From MGBC114844 sp910585855 (lineage in GTDB: Bacteria > Bacillota > Clostridia > Lachnospirales > Lachnospiraceae): a stretch of DNA of 33,737 bases. The notes below the pieces were generated by a model. It made no database searches. It had not been told where the DNA came from and saw only the letters and a list, made by a program, of their open reading frames with translations. A program made the position numbers and the translations under genes. Position 1 is the first letter of the stretch; every line of letters starts with the position of its first letter. The stretch lies in the NCBI GenBank assembly GCA_965646165.1, contig CBFFYP010000054.1, positions 1 through 33,737 of the forward strand, given 5' to 3'. Below, piece by piece: positions 24,925 through 33,136 of this stretch.

Positions 24925-26001
24925 CTAGCCAAAATTACAATCATAAAGAACTTTTTCCACATCCTGCTCTTCCATTTTCTTCATATGAGCCAGTGTATTT
25001 CTAGCCTCCCGAAACTGATGCAGTCTGTCATGTTCTTTTTTACTAATCAGCAAATCCCCCTCCGCTGCCATAAAAAGCAATGTCCCTATTTCTAATTCAT
25101 CTGGATCTAAAATCCTCTCCCCGTTTGAATTACTAATCGGCAGTCTTTTTTGAATCTTTTCATAATAACGTTTTACAAAATATCCCCGATAGCTTTCAAT
25201 TACAGGAAAAATGCATCGAATCTGAGCCTCCCAGATTTTTTTATCCACTTCTTCTTTTGTCATCTGAACCGAAAAATCTTCTCCGCTGCTTTGCCGTCCC
25301 TGCTTTATAATCTGCATTAACTGCTTATAAGGATCTTCCAAAAATTTTGTCCCCATTCGAATACACTTTGCACAAAGCTCAATATCCTCTCCGCAAATCT
25401 TAGATACCACCTCTGCCATATACGGACGCAGTTCATCTGCACAGGTAATTCCGGCAGCAGCAAGTGCACAAAAAGTATATCTGTCATATGCACTAATCTC
25501 TTTCTCAAAGGAAAGGGATACAATCCCTTTCTTTGCTCCATAGCGAAAGTTTTCCTCTCGTATCTCCAATAAAAAAACTGCTGCTGCTACATTCCTTTTC
25601 TTATATTTTGTATATTCGCTAAGAAACTGTACCCATTCCTCACACTGTTTATTAGAAAGCCCCCGAATCCATATATAACGATCATTCAGTACAATATCAT
25701 CACTTTCTGCCAAAAACTGTGCATAGGATTTATTGGGACGATATTGTGCCTGCTTTTCTTCCATACAGTAATGCCGCAAAAGAAACTCTCCGGGTTTTTC
25801 ACTTGGTGCTTCTATATCATCAAAAGAATATTTCGAATCTCTTCTTTGAATCTTTCCTTTTATCAATTCGCACATTGTCTGATACCATGGTGCTTTTTTT
25901 GGCAGTATCAATACCACACTCTTTCCCTCTGCCATAGTATCCGTAATCCGGCTGATAAAACGTGCAGCATTTGTTGTCTGTTCCCACCAGATTCTGTCCA
26001 T
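24925..26001 (-). CDS. Unrecognised partner protein of the giant ATPase
   Basis: I do not recognise this 358-residue soluble protein. It begins MDRIWWEQTTNAARFISRI, followed by a hydrophobic strand and PKKAPWYQTM (SVVLILPKKAPWY), which looks like the first strand and turn of an alpha/beta domain. The C-terminal half is helical, with GTLLFMAAEGDLLISKKEHDRLHQFREARNTLAHMKKM, whose R-x3-R-N-x-L-A-H resembles the HEPN/C-terminal helix motif RxxxR/RNxxxH seen in RNase-type effectors. That likeness is suggestive only. I start at 26001, where GGAGG lies six bases upstream; the ATG at 26013 overlaps that binding site. The gene begins a dozen bases after the stop of the 1831-residue ATPase, so the two form one operon and probably one complex. 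Confidence 0.75.
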   Translation of the reverse strand: MDRIWWEQTTNAARFISRITDTMAEGKSVVLILPKKAPWYQTMCELIKGKIQRRDSKYSFDDIEAPSEKPGEFLLRHYCMEEKQAQYRPNKSYAQFLAESDDIVLNDRYIWIRGLSNKQCEEWVQFLSEYTKYKKRNVAAAVFLLEIREENFRYGAKKGIVSLSFEKEISAYDRYTFCALAAAGITCADELRPYMAEVVSKICGEDIELCAKCIRMGTKFLEDPYKQLMQIIKQGRQSSGEDFSVQMTKEEVDKKIWEAQIRCIFPVIESYRGYFVKRYYEKIQKRLPISNSNGERILDPDELEIGTLLFMAAEGDLLISKKEHDRLHQFREARNTLAHMKKMEEQDVEKVLYDCNFG

Positions 26002-26013
26002 TTTTTCCTCCAT

Positions 26014-29000
26014 TTACTGTTCCATGTATTTTATCACTTCTTCTTCAATCTGATCTACTGTTCCCATCATCTGAAAGAAATTATTTCTTGTAAACCAGTA
26101 ACGGTTTTCTGAAGTCAGACGCAGTACATTTAATTCCCGCATTTCCTCCATCAATGCCTCTACCTGTTCCGGCTGCATCCCTTTCATCTTTTTTACTTCA
26201 AACCCTTTTGCATATCTTAAAATATCTTTTGGACTATAACCGTTTTGATTTCTTTCTTTATAGTTCATATATGCCGTTAAAAGTGCAATAATATAGTAAA
26301 CATTATCTTCGTCTAATTTTAACGTTACCATAAATTTTTCTCGGATTTTCTGCTGAAACCCTTCTTCTGCAAGCACTTTTTTAATATGATTTTCCTGCAC
26401 TTCATATGGCGGCGTACTTTTTTCATTATATCCTGCATAATCTCGTTTCATCGCCTCTAACAACTTGGCACAATAAAGCTGCAAAAGTCCCGGAAAATAA
26501 TTCGTAGCTGCCAAAATCATAGAAACCAAAGAATCCTTTTCTTCAGGAAAACGCAGTCCCAAATAAAACAGAGGAATCTGAAGCAGTTCTTTTGCTTCCA
26601 TTACATTAAACGGCGTTACTGTCAAAGATTCCATTTGTGTCAGTACACTGTTATTTCCCAATGCACTATTTCGCTTAAAACGAATAATATTGTGAAGTCC
26701 TGCTACTACAAACTTAAAACGTTCCGTCCCGATTTCCTGTACATCTTTTAATGCATCAAACGGATGATAATTGATCGCTTCACAGCTTTCAATAAAAGCA
26801 TCCGCCTCGTCTAACAAAAGCAGCAAATACGGAATTTTTTCCTTTTCCTGACTTTGCAGACGCTTTTTTAATTCCCTCGCCAGCTTGTCCCAATCGTCTG
26901 TTTCAAAATCTTTCTCGAAAATCCCTTCATCTGCTAATGTCTGAGAGATTTTTAATGCCGTTTTTGTATCATCTAAATCTTTAATATTAACCAATACAGC
27001 TCGATCTCCATTTTCATTTCGATCAATATCGTTTCTTGCCATTCGAAGCAATGCCGATTTTCCAAGCTGTCTTCCTCCATATACAATATTTACCCCTGAA
27101 GGCGATTCTATCTTGCTTAATTCCTCTTTCCGACCAATAAAAATTTCCGGCGGCATAGGATTGGCAGATTCTACCACATATGGCTGATAATAAGTATATG
27201 GCATCATAACTGCCATCAGCATCCGATTAATCGCAGTTTCCGTATAATTATTTACCAAATAAACCAAAAGCACCCGATCAATTACACCAAAAATTTTTTC
27301 CGAAACTTCTAATTTTGTCTTTCTTGCTAATTTTCTTCTTTCACTGTCTGACAGTGGATAATCTAATAATACAATCGTATGTTTTGCAAAACCGATTTCT
27401 TTAAAAGTATCAATTAAGCTGGTTGCATCATATTTTCCATATAAACATACCACTCGAAATCCTTCCTCCATTGCCGTTGAGCCAAATGCGGCAATCGGAT
27501 GCTTATAATTTAATTTTCTTCCGTTTTCTGGTCTTTTTAATGTAATAAAATAATTTTCAATCTTATTGGAAAGTTTTTGCATATTTTTTACTTGTTCTAC
27601 CGGGAATCCCAACATGGTCAGCAGTGTAAAAAGTTTTTGTTCTCCTAAACTTCCTCCGTTAGAAAGCCATGCCTCTAAAAGTTTTCTGCCTCCCTTAATT
27701 TCCTTTTGTGCCCTTGTTGTCATCAATAATGTATGCAGTTTTTTTCCTGTATCAGATACATTGGCATAGTTGTAGTCATAGTTATGTAAAAAATCTTTTA
27801 AATAATCCGTTTTTAAAAGTTCTAATTCTGACTCTTCTTCCTGATTGATCAAACGGTTTAATAAATCCTCTGCTACTGTATAATTCTGCACCTGAATCAT
27901 TTTTCGAATTTTTTCTACACGCTTAACCTTCCCTTCTTCCTCTAAAACCTCTCCATGACTGTCTAAATAAGTTTCCATTTCTTTTAAAATAGAACTCTCT
28001 CTGTATTTAGCTTCTTCTTTTATCTTTTGCTGAAATGCCAGCAATACCTTAGAAAAATAGCCAAAATTTTTTGTTTCACATGCATAGGCATAACATTCAT
28101 TGACCGCACGCAGAATCTTTTCTTTTTTATTTTCAGAGGAATTTCCCATCTGTCCATAACTTTGTGCCAACTCTAAATTTTCTACAAACTCCTCCTGTTT
28201 CATTTTTGCCGCTTTTTCTGCATATAAAATGGATTCTGCAATATTATAGTCCTCTTTTTGACCTTCCCTACATTCTGCAAAATACTGCTCTAAAAGCAGT
28301 GCAGAACCATAGTCATCCTCTCCGTTTAAAATCTCTTTCATCTGTATATCAAAAGGTTTCTCTTCTTCCTGTGCATGACACTCAATCCGTCTAAGAAAAG
28401 CAAATTCAGGAAGAGCAGAAACTTCCATTTCCGCATCTGGTCTGTATTCACTGTCTAATAAAACTTTATCATTTGCCAAAAATCTAATATAAAAATATTT
28501 TTCTAAATTTGGCTGATATGTTCCTGTCAGTCTGGCTTTTAATTCTGTAAGCGTAAATAAAATTACCTTTTTTCCTGCCCAGTCCAAAGACTTTTCTTCT
28601 GTCAAAATATGCTGTATCACCTGCTGCATATTTCCAATCAAAACATCTCTGACTTTTTTATATAACTCAAATCCCTTTTCTTTTTCATCTATTACTTTAT
28701 TTTCCAATAATTCTATCCAGTCACAAATACAGCTTAATGCCTTTTTAATCTGATTATATAAATTCATACGCAGACTGCTCATCAAATCCGAAGATTTTTT
28801 TGCAATCCGCAGATGCTGTCCTGCCTCGTCCCATTTTCCATCTAAAAAACGATTCATTTTTTCCGCTTCCAGATTTACTGCTGTAACAGATGCACCATCT
28901 TTTATAAAATAAGTTTGAAGATATTCCTTCGCTTCTGTCAAACACTCTCTGCTATCTTCCGAAACCACTTTTAAATAAAAAGCAAAATCACTTTCCTGTG

Positions 29001-31509
29001 AAAAAATCAATTTCTTAGTTTCTACAAATCTCCGGTGCGAAGCCTGTTCTGCCATCTTTCCCAATACATAATTTTCATAATATCCCTTTGCTTCATTCTT
29101 TTTCTCTGCTACTTTAGCTTCCCAAGCAACGGTATCCTTTCTTTTATAATCAGCAAAACGGTCGATTCCGCTGTGAGCATTTTCTTTAAATTCCAACAAT
29201 CCATAAATAATTTCTCCCAGACAGCGATCCTCTGCAATGATTCGGCGTTCCTTGACCCCATCATAAAGCTGCTGCATCTGATAATCATACCCCGTATGAT
29301 CCATAAAATAATTTCTCAACAATGCAGAAACCATATAGTATTCTGATAGAGAAGAATCATCATCATCAAAATAAATATCAAATATCCGACCAGAAGAATA
29401 GCTGCAATTTATAAAAGGATCATTTACTGCATAAGCAAGCTTATAATAAAGCGGCAAAAATTCCTTATCCTGTTGTGCTGCAGCAAACAGATATGCTGTT
29501 GCACAATAAATTTTATCCTTTTCAATCATATCCTGATAATTTTTCAAAATCAATATTTTCCATTCTTCCTTCGATCTTTTCTCAGTTTCTTCTGAAAAAC
29601 TCTGTACTAAGGAGATTTCTTTTGTTTTATCCTCAAAAGAATTTTCTTTCTCTGCTGCTTCCTTTTTACTTATTTTACTTATCGTTTTTTCTTTTTTTGC
29701 TGTTTCCTTTGCTTTTTGTCTTTTTATAGATCCTTTTTTACTTTCTTCTAACACTTTTTTTATATAGCTGGTTTTTTTTAATACTTCATCCTCTGTGCTT
29801 TCCGTCGTAACAGCCGCTTCCTTTTCTGCCGGTTCTTCTTCATTTTCAATAAAAATCTCATCTTTATACTGTTTCAGCAAAATCTCCTGCGGATCTACTT
29901 CTTCTTTATAAGTTCTAACTATCCATTCTCTCAATCTTTCTCCACAATCCGTTTCCCCTAAAACAGTCCATTTCATAGTCAGCTTTTCGCTGTTCTCTAA
30001 TTTTTCTGTTTCTTTTTCCTTTGACTCTTCTATCTCTCCTACACTTTCTATATCCTCTGTATTTTCTACAAACTCTTTCAAATCTTTAATATACGTTTCT
30101 TCATCCTCTACCCATTCCGATGCCCCGGTATAATACCTCCATTCCACCTGATCAAAATTTCTGCACTTTAAAAAAAATACATTCTTTTTTATCTGATGTT
30201 CTACCTGAATATCTGGAAATGCTCTGTTTTGAAATTCCTTCGCCAATATTTTTAAAAGCATCAGTCTTACTGCTGCCGCACTTCCCATATCTTCTGCATC
30301 CTCTATAGATTCCCACTCAGACACTTTACTGTTAATACGAAGAAAAGTAAGTGCTTCCCATACCTCAAAAGACTTTTTTCCTTTCGGAGAAACAGAATAA
30401 AGTTCCCCCATCTCCTCTACCTTATATTTTCGCAAATATCCATAATTAAAAAGAATATCACACTCCTGCGCTATCTCTTCCTGCGGTCTTTTTGTCATCG
30501 CAGCAAGCAATTCCGTTGTAATTCCCCCATACTGACGTATCCCTCTCAATATCCGTTTGCGCAGCCCTTCTGTTAAACCTGCCATATCACTTCGAAAAGA
30601 TTTTACACCAAATTTCTTTTTCTCCTTTTTCGCACAACTCTTTACCTCAACTCTATAATTTTTCTTTTCTTTTCGTTCTTCCCTTAAAACAATCTCCTGT
30701 GCCGCAACAACCTGTATCTCCTCCTGCACTGCACTATTTTGACAGATTTCCTCTGGTCTTTCCTGCTGTTCTACCACATCTGATTCTACTTTTTTATATT
30801 CATGATTTTCTGCCTCTTCAAATTTTTCTGTTTCTTTCTCTGCTATATCCTCTGCCGTTTCTAATTTTACCTGTTCAAATGTCTGTTTTTCCTTAAAATC
30901 TATTTCCTCTCTCTTTTCCTCTTTATCCCTCTCCTTTAAAACTAATTCTTCCTTTTGAAAAACCGCTGCCGCCGCCAATTCCTTTGTAAAAAATTCCAGC
31001 AACTTCTGCACATAATCAATTAATTTTAACGCCTCTTTTTCTCTCCATGCCTTCATAAACAACACATATTTCCCCAGATAAAACTTCACTTCCTCCTCTG
31101 TCATACGTTCTATCGCATACCCGACAAGTTCCTGCTGGCAAACAAGAAGCGGTTTCTCTACCTCTGCCTTATCCGAATATAAACGCAAAAATTCCTCTTT
31201 CGCAAGAAAATATTCCTCTCTTTCCTTTAAAAGACGCTCTGTCGCAGTCAATGTCATACGCATTTGTTCTATATATTCCGGTGCTTCTTCCGACATTTCC
31301 AATTGACAATACCCTTCTCTGCACTTCTTTCCTAATTCCCGTATCACCCCCAACTGCTCCCACGCCTTCTTTAATACTGCATCTGACAGCAAACGCTTTG
31401 CCGTAATTAAAGACAACACTTCTTTAATATTAATTTCAAAAGAATCCATCTCCTGATACAACTGCTCAATTACTTCCTGCAGTTCATGTACCATTTCTAA
31501 TTTTTCCAT
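26014..31509 (-). CDS. Giant multidomain P-loop ATPase (1831 residues)
   Basis: A very large cytoplasmic protein. Residues 1-190 are helical. Residues ~190-300 are a Glu/Lys-rich linker. Residues ~311-360 look like a winged helix (GLRKRILRGIRQYGGITTELLAAMTKRPQEEI). A second charged linker covers ~500-640. A long helical region follows (about 650-1300), partly repeat-like. Then comes an alpha/beta segment with GFRVVCLYGKYDATSLID, and an AAA/STAND-type ATPase: FIGRKEEL, Walker A GGRQLGKSALL near 1476 and Walker B YLLLLLDEADAF near 1565. The end has winged-helix-like features (LLTAYMNYKERNQNGYSPKDILRYAKG). FIGR.EEL plus P-loop plus terminal winged helix recalls Orc/STAND ATPases used in conflict and signalling systems. 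Promoter at 31568-31596 and RBS AAAGGAGGGG. Function unknown; defence is a hypothesis. Confidence 0.88.
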   Translation of the reverse strand: MEKLEMVHELQEVIEQLYQEMDSFEINIKEVLSLITAKRLLSDAVLKKAWEQLGVIRELGKKCREGYCQLEMSEEAPEYIEQMRMTLTATERLLKEREEYFLAKEEFLRLYSDKAEVEKPLLVCQQELVGYAIERMTEEEVKFYLGKYVLFMKAWREKEALKLIDYVQKLLEFFTKELAAAAVFQKEELVLKERDKEEKREEIDFKEKQTFEQVKLETAEDIAEKETEKFEEAENHEYKKVESDVVEQQERPEEICQNSAVQEEIQVVAAQEIVLREERKEKKNYRVEVKSCAKKEKKKFGVKSFRSDMAGLTEGLRKRILRGIRQYGGITTELLAAMTKRPQEEIAQECDILFNYGYLRKYKVEEMGELYSVSPKGKKSFEVWEALTFLRINSKVSEWESIEDAEDMGSAAAVRLMLLKILAKEFQNRAFPDIQVEHQIKKNVFFLKCRNFDQVEWRYYTGASEWVEDEETYIKDLKEFVENTEDIESVGEIEESKEKETEKLENSEKLTMKWTVLGETDCGERLREWIVRTYKEEVDPQEILLKQYKDEIFIENEEEPAEKEAAVTTESTEDEVLKKTSYIKKVLEESKKGSIKRQKAKETAKKEKTISKISKKEAAEKENSFEDKTKEISLVQSFSEETEKRSKEEWKILILKNYQDMIEKDKIYCATAYLFAAAQQDKEFLPLYYKLAYAVNDPFINCSYSSGRIFDIYFDDDDSSLSEYYMVSALLRNYFMDHTGYDYQMQQLYDGVKERRIIAEDRCLGEIIYGLLEFKENAHSGIDRFADYKRKDTVAWEAKVAEKKNEAKGYYENYVLGKMAEQASHRRFVETKKLIFSQESDFAFYLKVVSEDSRECLTEAKEYLQTYFIKDGASVTAVNLEAEKMNRFLDGKWDEAGQHLRIAKKSSDLMSSLRMNLYNQIKKALSCICDWIELLENKVIDEKEKGFELYKKVRDVLIGNMQQVIQHILTEEKSLDWAGKKVILFTLTELKARLTGTYQPNLEKYFYIRFLANDKVLLDSEYRPDAEMEVSALPEFAFLRRIECHAQEEEKPFDIQMKEILNGEDDYGSALLLEQYFAECREGQKEDYNIAESILYAEKAAKMKQEEFVENLELAQSYGQMGNSSENKKEKILRAVNECYAYACETKNFGYFSKVLLAFQQKIKEEAKYRESSILKEMETYLDSHGEVLEEEGKVKRVEKIRKMIQVQNYTVAEDLLNRLINQEEESELELLKTDYLKDFLHNYDYNYANVSDTGKKLHTLLMTTRAQKEIKGGRKLLEAWLSNGGSLGEQKLFTLLTMLGFPVEQVKNMQKLSNKIENYFITLKRPENGRKLNYKHPIAAFGSTAMEEGFRVVCLYGKYDATSLIDTFKEIGFAKHTIVLLDYPLSDSERRKLARKTKLEVSEKIFGVIDRVLLVYLVNNYTETAINRMLMAVMMPYTYYQPYVVESANPMPPEIFIGRKEELSKIESPSGVNIVYGGRQLGKSALLRMARNDIDRNENGDRAVLVNIKDLDDTKTALKISQTLADEGIFEKDFETDDWDKLARELKKRLQSQEKEKIPYLLLLLDEADAFIESCEAINYHPFDALKDVQEIGTERFKFVVAGLHNIIRFKRNSALGNNSVLTQMESLTVTPFNVMEAKELLQIPLFYLGLRFPEEKDSLVSMILAATNYFPGLLQLYCAKLLEAMKRDYAGYNEKSTPPYEVQENHIKKVLAEEGFQQKIREKFMVTLKLDEDNVYYIIALLTAYMNYKERNQNGYSPKDILRYAKGFEVKKMKGMQPEQVEALMEEMRELNVLRLTSENRYWFTRNNFFQMMGTVDQIEEEVIKYMEQ

Positions 31510-31567
31510 TTAGCCCCTCCTTTATATAAAAGAATAAATAAATATATGGAATCTGTATTTAACTTTT

Positions 31568-31596
31568 ATTTTAACATTTTGTCTAATAATAATCAA
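31568..31596 (-). promoter_or_regulatory. Promoter of the giant ATPase operon
   Basis: On the minus strand TTGATT, a 17-base spacer and TAAAAT, about 60 bases upstream of the start codon. Confidence 0.55.
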
Positions 31597-31700
31597 TGAA
31601 AAAGCTCATATTTTTGACAATAAAATCCTACATAATATTACAATTTTACCCCATTACCTGACAATAAACATAACTAAAATTTCCTCTTCTTCAAAAAAAA

Positions 31701-31850
31701 GACGCCAAAATCCAAAAAAAGTCTGTTCGAAGATCACTCTCGCTTAACATTTCCTCGCAGCAGACACATAAAGCACGAAAAAACCATGCCTAAATGCCAA
31801 CGGGAAATAATGATCCCGTACAGACTTTCCTTTGAATTTCGGCTGTATAT
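31701..31850 (-). repeat. Structured repeat family 2, copy 4 (inverted, degenerate)
   Basis: Bounded by GACGCC on the left and GGCTGTATA on the right, as in copy 1. Outer arms (31708-31726 and 31820-31839) still pair over most of their length (ACAGACTTT and AAAGTCTGT match fully). The inner hairpin is decayed, with GCACG facing CATGCC. Conserved blocks AACATTTCCTCG and CGGGAAATAATGATCC remain. It fills the gap between the two flanking genes. Confidence 0.78.
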
Positions 31851-31915
31851 TCTCACTAGAAAATAAAATAATTGCAAAATCTATAATTTACATTTAACAA
31901 CGTCCACCACGTACT

Positions 31916-32914
31916 CTATACTGTAAAAAAAGAGATGGAGTTTTTACTCTCAATAACCACTTTTACTTCTTCAATACTTTTCTCTGCTACTTCTGCAATC
32001 TGTTCCAAGGAATATCCCTTTTTATACATATTGTACATCAATTTTGCTTCTCCTATAGCAATCCCATCCTCTTTTATTCCTTGACTTAAATTACACATCT
32101 CATGCACATCCTTCCTTATTTCTTCCTCTAATGGAATCTCATACTCTTTTTCAAGAATCTCCAACTTTTCCTGTTCCGAAAGTTCTCTTGATAACAATGC
32201 TCCTAGCAAACGATACAACTCATACATTTCCTTCTGTTCTGGCAATTCCCGTGATAAACCAATAAAAACTAAATTCCATAAATCTATTCCGGCCATCCAA
32301 TCATAAGAACCTAATAATTTATCTCCTGTTAAATGTACATATTCCATACTATTTTCTCTCATATTCATACAAATCCAAATTGATATAACACGTTTGATAT
32401 CATCATAATTCGTATTGACAAAATCTCTTTCTTTTTGTGAAGAAATTAGGCGGCTTACATAAAAAATTGCCCGATTCCCCAGCTTATAGCTTGCAGGAGT
32501 ATTCTTCTGTGCTTCCACATTAAGGATCATCTGTGAAAGTTTCTCTTTTGTACCATCCTTTGATGGAATACGCACATAACATACTAAATCAAATCGTATC
32601 ATTCCTTCATTACTCTCTACACTTTCGGAATTAAAACCAATAACTCTTTTTCCTTCTTGTTTCTTCTTATTTGTTAATCCCGGTTCTATTGGAATAGTAG
32701 AAATAAAAGGTTCTCCCTCAATATAAGGTATCACATCCTCCGAATTCATTCCATAAAATTCTTTCACTGTTTTCAGCAATATACGAGCAAGTATTCTCTT
32801 ATTTCCTAATAGACGTTTTGCACTTTCGTCATATTGTGCATCTTTATCTGTTGCTTTTATCGCATTCTTTATTTCAGTATCTATTACTATTGAATCCTTA
32901 GTTTCCTCATCCAC
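31916..32914 (-). CDS. Rpn / PD-(D/E)XK nuclease-family protein
   Basis: A 332-residue protein of the PD-(D/E)XK 'transposase' (Rpn) family. The core motif is visible as IRFDLVCYVR and then MILNVEAQKN (D...E-x-Q), followed by KLGNRAIFYVSRLISSQ and ISIWICMNM, the usual order in this family. The C-terminus has helices with GEAKLMYNMYKKGYSLEQIAEVAEKSIEEVKVVIE, a HTH-like tail common to these proteins. The start is GTG at 32914 with AAAGGGG eight bases upstream. Promoter at 32987-33015. Members act in RecA-independent DNA rearrangement or phage defence. It differs from the Rpn-like protein at 18107 in sequence and lacks the GIEQ repeats. Confidence 0.87.
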   Translation of the reverse strand: MDEETKDSIVIDTEIKNAIKATDKDAQYDESAKRLLGNKRILARILLKTVKEFYGMNSEDVIPYIEGEPFISTIPIEPGLTNKKKQEGKRVIGFNSESVESNEGMIRFDLVCYVRIPSKDGTKEKLSQMILNVEAQKNTPASYKLGNRAIFYVSRLISSQKERDFVNTNYDDIKRVISIWICMNMRENSMEYVHLTGDKLLGSYDWMAGIDLWNLVFIGLSRELPEQKEMYELYRLLGALLSRELSEQEKLEILEKEYEIPLEEEIRKDVHEMCNLSQGIKEDGIAIGEAKLMYNMYKKGYSLEQIAEVAEKSIEEVKVVIESKNSISFFTV

Positions 32915-32986
32915 TGACTTTTCCCCTTTCGTACCTTAACTTTTTCATCCTATCGCAAGGATAAAAAATATATTCATTTTCTTTTT

Positions 32987-33015
32987 ATTATATCTTCTAT
33001 TTTTTATAGAATCAA
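32987..33015 (-). promoter_or_regulatory. Promoter of the Rpn-family gene
   Basis: On the minus strand TTGATT, a 17-base spacer and TATAAT, about 75 bases upstream of the GTG start. Confidence 0.65.
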
Positions 33016-33136
33016 TCAAAATTTTATAAGCCCCATGATAAACTTTAAACGAAAATCGCATACCAATCAAAGTTTATCCTGTTTCTATCTTTCATTCGAC
33101 TTTTGAAGATAGGATTAAATACTGCCAGAAAAAATT

